Source of the DNA: GCA-2401735 sp051252095
GTDB taxonomy: Bacteria > Pseudomonadota > Gammaproteobacteria > Burkholderiales > Methylophilaceae
Assembly: GCA_051252095.1 (NCBI GenBank)
Contig: JBPOFK010000004.1
Location: 62,001 to 126,000, forward strand
Direction of reading: 5' to 3'
Length of the DNA: 64,000 nt
The translations under genes and the position numbers were made by a program. Under the pieces are notes generated by a model. That model saw only the letters and a program-made list of their open reading frames with translations, had not been told where the DNA came from and ran no database searches. The number at the start of each line of letters is the position of its first letter. The first letter of the stretch is position 1. Positions 44,170 through 53,256 of the stretch are shown here, piece by piece.

Positions 44170-45001
44170 TGTCCCCGTCAAATGATTCTGCCTCGTCTCT
44201 AGCCCAAAAAAATCGATCAGGAATGAATAAGCCCATTCCTGGTCTAAAGGCATTTTTAAGTGTTTGCCAAGAATACTCTTGCGCTTCTTGTAGCGCTTCT
44301 TGTATCGTTAACCCATGTGCCAAACAGGCTGCAATTGCACTCGTCAGTGTACAACCAGAACCGTGATAGCTTCCTTTTAGCCGCTCCCAATGATACTCTC
44401 TTATCAAGCCTTCAGTACCATATAATGTATTCACTACATCGGTCGTTCGTTCATGTGTCCCAGTAATCAGTACGTATTCCGTCCCCATTGCTAATAAACG
44501 TAAAGCTGACTCTTCAAGTGAACTATATTTGACCTCATCCCCCTCATCGTAGAAAGCCAAGCGACGTGCTTCGAGGCTATTAGGTGTAATTAAAGTAGCT
44601 TGGGGAAATAATAATTCACACATGGCGGCTTGCATTTCATCGTTACTGAATTCATCTCCACGCCCCGATGTTAATATCGGATCAATTAGCAAAGGCACTT
44701 CTGGGTAATCTGCCATAATTTCTGCTACCACGGCAATATTTTCTACGCTGCCCAACACGCCTAATTTAAAAGCAGAGACTTTTACGTCTTCCAAAATAGT
44801 GCGGGCTTGATCATTCACCCACTCTGCATCTAATGGCATCAAATTTTCGACCCCAGTCGTATCTTGTACTGTATATCCGGTTAATACAGAAACAGGATGA
44901 CAACCAATACTGGCTAAAGTGAGCACATCGGCTTGCAAACCTGCACCGCTACTCGGATCGGTTGCTGAAAACGTCATGACGCAGGGAGGGGTGGTTATCA
45001 T
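44141..45001 (-). CDS. thiD: Hydroxymethylpyrimidine kinase / phosphomethylpyrimidine kinase
   Basis: A ribokinase-fold enzyme of about 286 residues, starting at ATG 45001 with GAGAG upstream; an earlier frame start at 45013 adds only four residues. It phosphorylates HMP twice in thiamine synthesis. Motifs are the substrate-binding SATDPSSGAGLQADVLT, IDPILTSGRGDE, NSLEARRL and the ATP/anion hole GSYHGSGCTLTSAIAACLA. It overlaps thiE, a common pairing. The divergent gap to the right holds the start of the pigment cluster. Confidence 0.94.
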   Translation of the reverse strand: MITTPPCVMTFSATDPSSGAGLQADVLTLASIGCHPVSVLTGYTVQDTTGVENLMPLDAEWVNDQARTILEDVKVSAFKLGVLGSVENIAVVAEIMADYPEVPLLIDPILTSGRGDEFSNDEMQAAMCELLFPQATLITPNSLEARRLAFYDEGDEVKYSSLEESALRLLAMGTEYVLITGTHERTTDVVNTLYGTEGLIREYHWERLKGSYHGSGCTLTSAIAACLAHGLTIQEALQEAQEYSWQTLKNAFRPGMGLFIPDRFFWARDEAESFDGDIDKPSSIQH

Positions 45002-45159
45002 ATTTTCTCTCAAGAAACGGCGTATAGGTAAAACAATGTCAATAGGATTTATTTCTCATGAAAACCGCTACAAACTGCCGCAATAAAATATTATTTTACT
45101 TTATTTTATGCAAGCCTGCATGGCCATACTAGTTACTATACTGATTTATCAATTCACCC

Positions 45160-45165
45160 TATAAT
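45160..45165 (+). promoter_or_regulatory. Possible -10 element for the pigment cluster
   Basis: TATAAT occurs 34 bp before the ACP start. The region 17 bp further upstream holds no good -35 hexamer. It would serve the ACP-led transcript. The 185-bp gap shared with divergent thiD shows no other clear motif. Confidence 0.4.
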
Positions 45166-45198
45166 GTCACCCACAAACTATTAAAAAATATTAATGAT

Positions 45199-45471
45199 AT
45201 GGTAAATGCAACACCTGCAGACTTTTACAATGAAGTCTCTCATTTAGTGATTGAAACGCTTAACCTTGAAGAAACCGCTGAAGATATCAACTTGGATGAC
45301 CCACTATACGGAGATGGGTTAGGCTTAGACTCAATCGACATTCTTGAAATAGCGCTAGTTGTATCCAAAAAATACGGCTTACAATTACGTGCTGACAGCA
45401 AAGACAATCATACGATTTTTAGCTCTATGCGAAGCTTTGCAGATTACATCCAAACTAACCGTACAAAGTAA
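45199..45471 (+). CDS. Acyl carrier protein of an aryl polyene-type cluster
   Basis: A 90-residue ACP with the phosphopantetheine serine at S45 in GLGLDSIDILEIALVV. Its acidic helix II and the flanking genes (membrane protein, ketosynthase, ketoreductase, dehydratases) match the carrier proteins of aryl polyene/xanthomonadin clusters, which are type II fatty-acid-like systems. The Ser-flanking LDSID is the standard modification site. Only one ACP is found in this cluster, whereas many aryl polyene clusters have two. The stop overlaps the next gene's ATG. Confidence 0.9.
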   Translation: MVNATPADFYNEVSHLVIETLNLEETAEDINLDDPLYGDGLGLDSIDILEIALVVSKKYGLQLRADSKDNHTIFSSMRSFADYIQTNRTK

Positions 45472-46109
45472 TGATAAAAATATCCCACAATATACGTTTG
45501 GTGGGTTTTGTCGCGGCAGTCTTATGTTATTCATTATTAGCTAACTACACACTTCAATCCGAAGCGCATGCTTCTATAGGAGCGCTAGTTGCCATCGCGC
45601 CGATTACGCTCACTTTTGCCGTATTGGCATACAACGCTAAACGGCGCTTCCTGATGCTGGGGCTCTTGTTATTAGCTTGCCCACTACTGTGGTTGACTTG
45701 GACGTATTTTACTCAACACTATGATTGGATATACTGGCTAGTGCATGAAAGTTTACAGCTTGTTTTACTGATCACTTTTGCACGCACACTCAGAACAAAT
45801 CAGCAACCATTGTGCACCCAGTTCGCCCAGATGGTACATGGTACTCTTTCTCCTGCACTGATTAGTTACACACGAAAGGTAACTGTTGCTTGGGCATTAT
45901 TTTTTATTACTGTTAGCATCATTTCAAGTTGGTTATTTTTCTTTTATCCAACTAATGTATGGTCTATCTTCTCTAACTTCTTCTATCTACCTTTAGTCAT
46001 CATGATGTTTGTCATTGAATATATCGTGCGCTTGTGGGTATTGCCCAAAAAAGATCGCGCCAACATGATGGATGCTATTCATGCTTTTATGGATAAAGCA
46101 AAACATTAA
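45471..46109 (+). CDS. COG4648-type membrane protein
   Basis: A 212-residue polytopic membrane protein with about five hydrophobic helices and a basic C-terminal tail. Its coding region overlaps the ACP stop by one base (TAATG), so it is co-translated with it. Its position next to the ACP in the aryl polyene locus, and the PTNVWSIFSNFFYLPLV block, fit the uncharacterised membrane protein seen in such clusters. The role is not known. Confidence 0.7.
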   Translation: MIKISHNIRLVGFVAAVLCYSLLANYTLQSEAHASIGALVAIAPITLTFAVLAYNAKRRFLMLGLLLLACPLLWLTWTYFTQHYDWIYWLVHESLQLVLLITFARTLRTNQQPLCTQFAQMVHGTLSPALISYTRKVTVAWALFFITVSIISSWLFFFYPTNVWSIFSNFFYLPLVIMMFVIEYIVRLWVLPKKDRANMMDAIHAFMDKAKH

Positions 46110-46119
46110 CTTTTGCAGA

Positions 46120-46707
46120 CTACCAAATAAATGGAATCAATATCTTGCTATGCTTCATATAGTCTCGATATTGATCTCCAAAAAATCGGATGCACTCATT
46201 TTCTTCCACCCGTGCTGCAAGCATTAAAAATATGCTCGCTAAAACGGCTATCACGCCACCAATAATAGATGGGTTTTTAAAGAAAAAACCCCAGCACAAG
46301 AAAAATAATGACCCATATATCGGATGGCGTATATATTGATAAATGCCTGTTGTTACGAGGACAGTTGTCTTTTCAAAATGCAACATTGGCACATCATTTC
46401 GCTTATCATCTGGCTTACCAAATAAACGTAACTGTATCGCTCCCGTTACAATCAAAAACAGTGAAATCATAAAAAAGACACCTGCAATAACCTGATGTAA
46501 GGCATCTATTTCATGATACCAAGCTGGTAGATTCAGCACGTACAGTACTAACATGAATTCCCATGCAAAAAACCGATAATATCCATGTGTGCCAGGCTTG
46601 CGTATTGACTGTCGAGACAGTAGGCTAAAAAACAAAGTACCAACTAATAAAATAATGCCCTGCATAAACAAAATCCGCTTACCTTTTAATATGATGGAAC
46701 AAATCAC
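46120..46707 (-). CDS. Isoprenylcysteine carboxyl methyltransferase-family protein
   Basis: A 195-residue integral membrane enzyme of the ICMT/PEMT type, with the conserved C-terminal TGIYQYIRHPIYGSLFFL and the acidic VEENECIRFFGDQYRDYM, which form the SAM-dependent catalytic region. It runs against the flow of the pigment cluster between the ACP pair and the ketosynthase. It may methylate a head-group oxygen or an unrelated lipid. ATG 46665 (MQGIILLVG), which starts at the first hydrophobic helix, is a plausible shorter start. Confidence 0.8.
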   Translation of the reverse strand: MICSIILKGKRILFMQGIILLVGTLFFSLLSRQSIRKPGTHGYYRFFAWEFMLVLYVLNLPAWYHEIDALHQVIAGVFFMISLFLIVTGAIQLRLFGKPDDKRNDVPMLHFEKTTVLVTTGIYQYIRHPIYGSLFFLCWGFFFKNPSIIGGVIAVLASIFLMLAARVEENECIRFFGDQYRDYMKHSKILIPFIW

Positions 46708-46871
46708 AAGAACACTTGCTCAATAGCATTTAGCTATAATATTCCAGAGTTATACATAAATATAAAAAAATGTAATTTCAATGAAACATAATAGTTATTT
46801 GATAGAATTGCACTTTACTAAATAATAATAAAAACGCCCACAATATTTTAATATTTTATCGGGATACGCTA

Positions 46872-48065
46872 TTGGATCCACTTTTGCTCTCTCATTTCAC
46901 GGCGACTAGTTGCATTGGTCGAGGCTTAGATCAAACGATAACAGCCTTAAGAAAAAAACACTCTGGATTGGCGCAATGTGCTTTTGAAACGACCGACTTA
47001 GATACTTTCATCGGTGAAGTAAATGGCGTTGATGCTGTGAAAGTCTCGCAACATCTTAAAAACTTTGATTGCCGTAATAACAGGTTGGCTCAATTAGCAT
47101 TGGAACAAGATGGTTTTGCAGAATCCGTATACGCAGCAATTGATAAATATGGCCCGGATCGAGTGGGTATATTTGTTGGAACTAGTACATCTGGTATTTT
47201 ACAAACCGAGCTAGCTTATCGTAGATTGAATGCCGACACTGGGTTTCTGCCCAATGACTTCCACTACAGCTCAACCCATAATACTTTTAGCGTTGCTGAT
47301 TTTACGCGACACTATTTTAATCTAACTGGACCAGCAGTTGCCGTCTCGTCAGCGTGTTCCTCTAGTGCTAAAGTCTTTTGCTCCGCACAGCGGATGATGA
47401 AAGTAGGCTTGATTGATGCTGCTATCGTGGGAGGTGTTGACTCATTATGCCTAACTACATTATATGGATTTCAATCGCTTGAACTAACTGCCAATGAAGC
47501 CTGTCGGCCTTACGATACCAAACGTGATGGCATTTCAATCAGCGAAGCTGGCGCATTTGCTTTATTAGAGCGCACGTCTGATACCACCAGTAGCAACGAT
47601 ATTCTGTTACTTGGCGGAGGAGAATCTAGCGATGCTTACCATATGTCATCACCCCATCCAGAAGGCATAGGTGCAAACATGGCAATGCAGGCAGCATTGG
47701 CGACAGCAAACCTTAAGCCAGAAGCTATCGACTATCTCAATTTACATGGTACGGCAACGCAAAGTAATGATGCCGCAGAGGGGTTCGCTGTGTCATCCAT
47801 TTTTGGTTCGAAAGTACCCTGTAGCTCGACGAAAGGTGCTACAGGTCATGCATTGGGCGCTGCGGGCGCTTTAGAAGCCGTTATTTGTGCGCTCGCCTTA
47901 CAAAATGACTTATTACCCGCGGGGTTAAATACACAACAATTAGATCCTACCATTCATATTGATTACCTGTTAGATAATCGCTCACAGCCAATCTCACATG
48001 CCATGAGTAACTCTTTTGGTTTCGGTGGCACTAACTGTAGTTTGATTTTTGGAAAAGCAAACTGA
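46872..48065 (+). CDS. Beta-ketoacyl-ACP synthase (aryl polyene KS)
   Basis: A 397-residue condensing enzyme with a complete Cys-His-His triad: Cys162 in SSACSSSAK, His292 in LHGTATQSND and His326 in GATGHALGAAG. It would extend the aryl-acyl chain with malonyl-ACP. The start is TTG at 46872 (TTGGATCCA) and no nearer ATG fits. The next gene starts 2 bp after it and encodes a shorter partner. This is the only complete ketosynthase in the cluster. Confidence 0.92.
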   Translation: MDPLLLSHFTATSCIGRGLDQTITALRKKHSGLAQCAFETTDLDTFIGEVNGVDAVKVSQHLKNFDCRNNRLAQLALEQDGFAESVYAAIDKYGPDRVGIFVGTSTSGILQTELAYRRLNADTGFLPNDFHYSSTHNTFSVADFTRHYFNLTGPAVAVSSACSSSAKVFCSAQRMMKVGLIDAAIVGGVDSLCLTTLYGFQSLELTANEACRPYDTKRDGISISEAGAFALLERTSDTTSSNDILLLGGGESSDAYHMSSPHPEGIGANMAMQAALATANLKPEAIDYLNLHGTATQSNDAAEGFAVSSIFGSKVPCSSTKGATGHALGAAGALEAVICALALQNDLLPAGLNTQQLDPTIHIDYLLDNRSQPISHAMSNSFGFGGTNCSLIFGKAN

Positions 48066-48067
48066 TC

Positions 48068-48880
48068 ATGACAAACACAGCACCACCTATGTTAAGTGCC
48101 TATATTAATGGCATCAGTATTATTGGTCCTGGCTTAGCAAATTGGTCAGAGAGTGCCTCTATACTCTCTGAGAAAAAGGTGTACCAATCACAAGCAACAC
48201 AGATACCTATGCCGATGATATTGCCTTCGGCTGAGCGACGCCGTAGTGGTGAGCTTGTCAAATTAACCCTTGCTGTAGGATTAGAAGCAGCACAATCAGC
48301 AGGAGAAGATCCTGCGACACTCGCCTGCGTTTATACCTCTTCTAGTGGTGATGGCAAAAACTGCCATGAAATTTGCAAAACGCTGGCTTCTGACGATAGG
48401 CAAATATCACCTACCCGTTTTCATAACTCTGTCCATAATGCCGCTGCGGGTTATTGGAGTATTGCCACGGGGGCAAAAACACCCATTTCAGTATTATGTG
48501 CATACGACGCAAGTTTTAGTGCTGGTCTTTTAGAGGCAGTCACGCAAGTGGTCGCTGATAACATGTCTACTATTCTGATTGCAGCTGACACTGCATACCC
48601 TGAGCCACTCAATCATGCAAGGCCGATTCCTGATGCGCTTGGCATTGGCATTGTCTTTTCACCTATCCAGAATCAACATTCCATCGCTAAGATAGAAATG
48701 GGTCTAAGTAATGCGATAGCAAGTAAATTGCCTCACGCTAAGTTGGAAGCTTTACGTACCACAATTCCTGCTGCGCGGGGGCTAACTTTGCTAGCTGCGA
48801 TTGCGCAGGGGGATTTAGTGAACACGACTTTAGATTATTTAGATCACCAACGTATTTCAACGACCATTACACCTTGCTAA
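48068..48880 (+). CDS. Ketosynthase-like chain-length-factor partner
   Basis: A 270-residue protein with an N-terminal ketoacyl synthase-like domain only. The region aligning with the KS active site reads ISVLCAYDASF, so the cysteine is kept, but the C-terminal half with the two catalytic histidines is absent. In aryl polyene clusters such proteins pair with the KS and set chain length. The stop overlaps the dehydratase start by one base (TAATG). Confidence 0.82.
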   Translation: MTNTAPPMLSAYINGISIIGPGLANWSESASILSEKKVYQSQATQIPMPMILPSAERRRSGELVKLTLAVGLEAAQSAGEDPATLACVYTSSSGDGKNCHEICKTLASDDRQISPTRFHNSVHNAAAGYWSIATGAKTPISVLCAYDASFSAGLLEAVTQVVADNMSTILIAADTAYPEPLNHARPIPDALGIGIVFSPIQNQHSIAKIEMGLSNAIASKLPHAKLEALRTTIPAARGLTLLAAIAQGDLVNTTLDYLDHQRISTTITPC

Positions 48881-49344
48881 TGACAAAAAATAAAATAGAT
48901 AAAGCATGGATAGAGGCGCACATCCCGCATCAAGGAAAAATGTGTTTGCTTGACGCTGTTAGTAGTTGGGATGAACAAAGCATTACGTGTCTAGCAACAA
49001 GTCACCAGCAGTTATCTAACCCATTACGCTTTGGCAAACAACTCAATACTGCTTGCGGTATAGAATACGCTGCACAAGCCATGGCCGTACATGGTGCATT
49101 ATTAGCACCTGTTGACCAATTAAGACCGCGTGCAGGTTTTTTAGTTAGCGTTCGTGGTGCTACGATTTATCGTGACCGTCTAGACGATCTGAAGCAAGTG
49201 CTCACTATTAACGCTAACTGCATACATAGTAGTGAAAATAACATTTTGTACGCATTCACGTTACATGCTAAAAACTTTTTATTACTGGAGGGGCGCGCGG
49301 CTGTTATGACAAATACAGAATCACTCATAGGAAACTTTACATGA
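48880..49344 (+). CDS. Hotdog-fold 3-hydroxyacyl-ACP dehydratase (ApeP-like)
   Basis: A 154-residue protein from ATG 48880, which overlaps the preceding stop. It carries WIEAHIPHQGKMCLLDAV (catalytic His) and the GIEYAAQAMAVHG helix (acidic partner). It would dehydrate the beta-hydroxy intermediate to give the conjugated double bonds of the polyene. The terminal part is a typical hotdog strand set. Confidence 0.85.
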   Translation: MTKNKIDKAWIEAHIPHQGKMCLLDAVSSWDEQSITCLATSHQQLSNPLRFGKQLNTACGIEYAAQAMAVHGALLAPVDQLRPRAGFLVSVRGATIYRDRLDDLKQVLTINANCIHSSENNILYAFTLHAKNFLLLEGRAAVMTNTESLIGNFT

Positions 49345-50060
49345 AACACGCACTGGTCACAGGCGGTAGTGGTGGCATCGGTGCTGCCATATGTCGCAGC
49401 CTTGCTAACGATGGTTATCATGTATTTGTACATGCTAATCAAAACCTTGAAAAAGCACAAAGTATTGTTCAGGAAATTACGGAAAATGGTGGAAGCGCAA
49501 AAGCTTTATGCTTTGACATCACTGATTATCAAGCTGTCATCGATACCCTCAATCCGCTTATTGATGATACTCCTATCCAAGTGCTCGTGAACAATGCAGG
49601 CATTCACGATGATGCAGTCTTTGCTGGCATGAGCCAACAACAATGGCAAGATGTGATGAATGTTTCAGTGAATGGTTTTTATCACGTTACCCATAGCCTG
49701 ATGATGCCCATGATTCGGAGTCGCTGGGGACGAATCATCAACGTTTCTTCCATTGCCGCATTGACAGGCAATCGCGGGCAAGTTAATTATGCAGCAGCTA
49801 AAGGTGCTATCAACTCGGCAACAAAAGCACTCTCCCTGGAGGTCGCTAGTCGTGGTATTACCGTCAATGCTGTAGCGCCTGGCATTATTGATACAGCTAT
49901 GATTGAGGGCACTTTTGATGCAGACATGATTAAACAAATAGTGCCGATGAAAAGAGCAGGTAAAGCAGAGGAGGTCGCTGACCTTATTAGTTTTTTAGCT
50001 TCACCTCGAGCTGCTTATATCACAGGGCAAATTATTTCTATTAATGGAGGTATTGTTTAA
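49341..50060 (+). CDS. 3-oxoacyl-ACP reductase (FabG-like)
   Basis: A 239-residue SDR with TGGSGGIGAAICRSLA, NNAGIHDD, INVSSIAALTGNRGQVNYAAAKGAI (Ser, Tyr, Lys triad) and GIIDTAMIEGTF. It reduces the beta-keto group made by the ketosynthase. It overlaps the preceding gene by 4 bp (ATGA). It is the only ketoreductase in the cluster. Confidence 0.93.
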   Translation: MKHALVTGGSGGIGAAICRSLANDGYHVFVHANQNLEKAQSIVQEITENGGSAKALCFDITDYQAVIDTLNPLIDDTPIQVLVNNAGIHDDAVFAGMSQQQWQDVMNVSVNGFYHVTHSLMMPMIRSRWGRIINVSSIAALTGNRGQVNYAAAKGAINSATKALSLEVASRGITVNAVAPGIIDTAMIEGTFDADMIKQIVPMKRAGKAEEVADLISFLASPRAAYITGQIISINGGIV

Positions 50061-50062
50061 AC

Positions 50063-51430
50063 ATGTCCCCAGACATGCCAGTAACGTTACCCCTTGTCGT
50101 TCATGCTGCAGCAGACAGTATTGTCGCTTGGCGTCAATCAGAGCCTGTCACACAACAACAGTTTCTCAATGATGTAGCGCATCTATCAGCACAGTTCCCA
50201 CCAGGCCGCCACATTCTCAATGTTTGTAGTGATCGCTATCATTTCAGTGTAGGACTAGCAGCGGCAATCATCACTAATAGAGTCAGTCTTTTGCCTGCTA
50301 CTCATACGCCTGAGATGGCAACGCAACTAAAAGCTTATGCTGCCGATGTGTTCTGTTTAACAGATAATGAGACTTGTACTTTGGCTCTGCCGCAACTGCA
50401 ATACCCACAAAACAAAACGCCAACTCATCGTGTGCTAGAAGTGCCAAATATCCCTGTTGACCAGCTAATAGCCATTGTTTTCACTTCAGGCTCGACGGGC
50501 ACACCTTTACCACATCACAAAACTTGGGGTGCGCTGGTAGCGTGTGTTAAAACCGAAGCAAAGCGCGTTGGCTTACTTAATGCAACGACACCAACAACAC
50601 TCATCGCAACAGTACCACCACAGCATATGTATGGTTTTGAATCATCCGTACTCATGGCATGGCAAAGCGGTCATGCCATTTCTAATGCGCATCCATTTTA
50701 TCCTTTCGACGTGTCTGATGCGATAGCAGCAGTGCCTAAACCACGCTTTTTGATTTCTACGCCAGTGCATTTACAAGCACTGATGGATGCAGAGTTAGCG
50801 ATACCAGAAACCGCTGGTATTTTATCTGCGACAGCACCACTCTCCCGTGAATTAGCAATGAACATTGAACAAGTTTGCAAAGTCCCTTTGATTGAGATTT
50901 ATGGAAGTACGGAAACAGGACAAATTGCAACTCGCCGTACAACACAGACCAAAGAGTGGCACCTGTTTGATCATATTTTCTTAAAGGAAGTTGACGGCCA
51001 TATAGTTGCAGAAGGCGGGCATATTCTGAGTACTACTAGAATAAATGATAAAATTGAGCTGATATCAGCAACACATTTTTTATTGCATGGTCGCCTTAGC
51101 GATATGATTAATATCGCTGGTAAACGACATTCGCTTAATAGTTTAAATTACCAGCTGACTAATATTCCTGGCGTAATCGATGGCACTTTCTTTATGCCAG
51201 ACGAACAAACGCATAAACACATTACCAGATTAGCAGCATTTGTCGTCTGCGAACCTGGTATAGAGGCTAAACACATACTAACAACACTACGCAAACATAT
51301 TGATCCTGTTTTTATGCCTCGCCCTCTGATTTTTGTGGATAAATTACCGCGCAATAGCACTGGCAAACTGCCAAGACCATTGTTAAAAACATTATTCAAT
51401 CACAAAACCAACGTTAGGAAGTCCGCTTGA
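50063..51430 (+). CDS. Acyl-AMP ligase of the aryl polyene cluster
   Basis: A 455-residue ANL-family ligase with the P-loop FTSGSTGTPLPHHK, IEIYGSTETGQIA, LHGRLSDMINIAGKR and a terminal RNSTGKLPRP with the catalytic lysine. It would activate an aromatic acid, such as 3- or 4-hydroxybenzoate from the chorismatase encoded at 59412, and load it on the ACP as starter. The start follows the reductase by 2 bp, within a tightly packed run. Confidence 0.9.
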   Translation: MSPDMPVTLPLVVHAAADSIVAWRQSEPVTQQQFLNDVAHLSAQFPPGRHILNVCSDRYHFSVGLAAAIITNRVSLLPATHTPEMATQLKAYAADVFCLTDNETCTLALPQLQYPQNKTPTHRVLEVPNIPVDQLIAIVFTSGSTGTPLPHHKTWGALVACVKTEAKRVGLLNATTPTTLIATVPPQHMYGFESSVLMAWQSGHAISNAHPFYPFDVSDAIAAVPKPRFLISTPVHLQALMDAELAIPETAGILSATAPLSRELAMNIEQVCKVPLIEIYGSTETGQIATRRTTQTKEWHLFDHIFLKEVDGHIVAEGGHILSTTRINDKIELISATHFLLHGRLSDMINIAGKRHSLNSLNYQLTNIPGVIDGTFFMPDEQTHKHITRLAAFVVCEPGIEAKHILTTLRKHIDPVFMPRPLIFVDKLPRNSTGKLPRPLLKTLFNHKTNVRKSA

Positions 51431-51732
51431 ATCAGGTAATGAATTGGACTGTCCCGTTAGATCACCCTGCATTTGAAGGCCATTTTATCGATATGCCTAT
51501 TTTGCCTGGTGTTGTTCTTCTCGACATGGTTTCGCAAATGATGGCAGAGGCTAATCAAATAAACACCGCACATTATCAAATCAATTCAGTGAAATTTCTG
51601 AGCCCAGTCAAGCCAGGTGATGTACTGAGAATCGAGCAGTCCCTTTCGATTAAGGGCGCAATTAATTTCAATATTTTGACAAGCAATCGCAAAGTGGCGA
51701 CCGGAAGCATTATTCCAACAACTCCCTTATGA
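51427..51732 (+). CDS. FabZ-like hotdog dehydratase, short (ApeI-like)
   Basis: A 101-residue single-hotdog protein with a FabZ pattern (HPAFEGHFIDMPILPGVVLLDMVSQMM). The catalytic Glu position of FabZ is Asp here, in VLLDM. It overlaps the ligase by 4 bp and the acyltransferase by 4 bp. It would be the second dehydratase of the pathway or an ACP-thioester binding protein. Confidence 0.8.
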   Translation: MNQVMNWTVPLDHPAFEGHFIDMPILPGVVLLDMVSQMMAEANQINTAHYQINSVKFLSPVKPGDVLRIEQSLSIKGAINFNILTSNRKVATGSIIPTTPL

Positions 51733-52655
51733 CATCTACTAGTTCACGTCGTGCCGAATGGGCAACTAAAAAAGAGCGCAGTAACATGTTGATGTTACGA
51801 ATAATGACATGGATTTCACTTAAATTTGGCCGGCGTGCTGGTAGGCTAGTACTACACCTGATTACCACATACTTTTTAGTCTTTGCTCCGAGTAGCCGTC
51901 ATGCATCCAAACAATATTTACAACGTGTTTTAGCTCGGTCAGTAAGGCTTTCTGATCAATATCGACATTTCTTCACTTTTGCTGCCACCATTCACGATCG
52001 CATTTATCTAATCAATCAACGGTTTGATTTGTTTGATATAGATGTAGCAGGTGCCGATGCAATACATGCGCATTTGGCCACAGGGCAGGGGTTATTTTTA
52101 GCTGGTGCGCACTTAGGTAGCTTTGAAGTTATTCGTAGTTTGGGTAAAGATAAAGACTTACCTGTGGCCATGTTTATGCATGAGGAGAATGCAAAAAAAA
52201 TTAATGCCATGTTAGCGGCGATTAACCCAAATGCAAATAGCGATATTATTGGCCTTGGCAACGTAGAATCTATGTTGCAAGTCAATCAAAAATTAGAGGA
52301 CGGTTATGCTATCGGCATATTAGCTGATCGCATTTTTTATGACGATACTTTATATCCCGTTCAAATTTTAGGGGATGATGTGCATTTACCCCTAGGTCCG
52401 TTTCGCTTGGCAGCCTTATTAAAACAAAAAGTCATGTTTATGACAGGTTTATACCTCGGTGGTAATCGCTATTCCATTCACTTTCATCAACTAGCCGACT
52501 TTACCAATATCGAACGCAGTCAACGTGATATTGCCGTTAAAAATGCCATGCATGAATATGCAACGTTAATTGATTATTATTGCCATGCTGCACCTTATAA
52601 TTGGTTTAATTTTTTTGATTTTTGGCAAATGCCTACTAATGGGAATAATAATTAA
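51729..52655 (+). CDS. LpxL/HtrB-like acyltransferase
   Basis: A 308-residue membrane-associated acyltransferase. The sequence SRHASKQYLQRVLA, GAHLGSFEVIRSL, ILADRIFYDDTLYPVQILGDDVHLPLGPFRLA and the C-terminal YNWFNFFDFW match the lipid A late acyltransferase family found in aryl polyene clusters. It probably attaches the finished chain or a fatty acid to the lipid part of the product. Confidence 0.87.
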   Translation: MTSTSSRRAEWATKKERSNMLMLRIMTWISLKFGRRAGRLVLHLITTYFLVFAPSSRHASKQYLQRVLARSVRLSDQYRHFFTFAATIHDRIYLINQRFDLFDIDVAGADAIHAHLATGQGLFLAGAHLGSFEVIRSLGKDKDLPVAMFMHEENAKKINAMLAAINPNANSDIIGLGNVESMLQVNQKLEDGYAIGILADRIFYDDTLYPVQILGDDVHLPLGPFRLAALLKQKVMFMTGLYLGGNRYSIHFHQLADFTNIERSQRDIAVKNAMHEYATLIDYYCHAAPYNWFNFFDFWQMPTNGNNN

Positions 52656-52656
52656 C

Positions 52657-53256
52657 ATGTTAGTAGCAACAATTCGTTTAAATAAAACATTATTAACGGC
52701 GGCTTTTATGACGCTGCTATATGCGACTGCTAGCCATGCTGATGCGTTAACCATCGAGCAGTTAATGCAAACACTTGCGAATACCAAACCAGAACATGCC
52801 ACCTTTACAGAAAAGAAATATATTGCATTACTTGATAAGCCAGTTGAATCATCTGGTGAGTTATATTTTTCTGCACCAGATCATCTGGAAAAGAGAACGC
52901 TTCAGCCCCAACCTGAATCATTGATTGTAGATGGAAATAAAATTCTAATAGAGCGGGGTAGTCAAACCTACTATTTCACTACGCAAAACCTGCCAGAACT
53001 GGGTGTATTAATCAACAGTATCCGTGGCACACTAGCCGGCAATTTAAGTGCACTTGAACGCAGCTTTCAGTTAAGCTTAAAAGGCAATATTGATAAATGG
53101 ACACTGCAACTAATACCGACGAATGAAAAGATGCAAAAACTACTACAACATATCCAAATCGTAGGCATCAACAGTCAAATACATAGCATTGAAGTCTCTC
53201 AAGTTGATGGGGACCGCTCTTATATGATGATTAAGCCTACGAGCAAAACACCATGA
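52657..53256 (+). CDS. LolA-like periplasmic lipid carrier
   Basis: About 199 residues from the ATG at 52657, which gives a proper signal peptide (MLVATIRLNKTLLTAAFMTLLYATASHA). A longer frame from 52570 would overlap the acyltransferase by 86 bp. The mature part has LolA-type features (EQLMQTLANTKPEHATFTEKKY, SGELYFSAPDHLEKR). It is expected to ferry the hydrophobic product to the outer membrane, with the MMPL protein encoded next. Confidence 0.85.
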   Translation: MLVATIRLNKTLLTAAFMTLLYATASHADALTIEQLMQTLANTKPEHATFTEKKYIALLDKPVESSGELYFSAPDHLEKRTLQPQPESLIVDGNKILIERGSQTYYFTTQNLPELGVLINSIRGTLAGNLSALERSFQLSLKGNIDKWTLQLIPTNEKMQKLLQHIQIVGINSQIHSIEVSQVDGDRSYMMIKPTSKTP

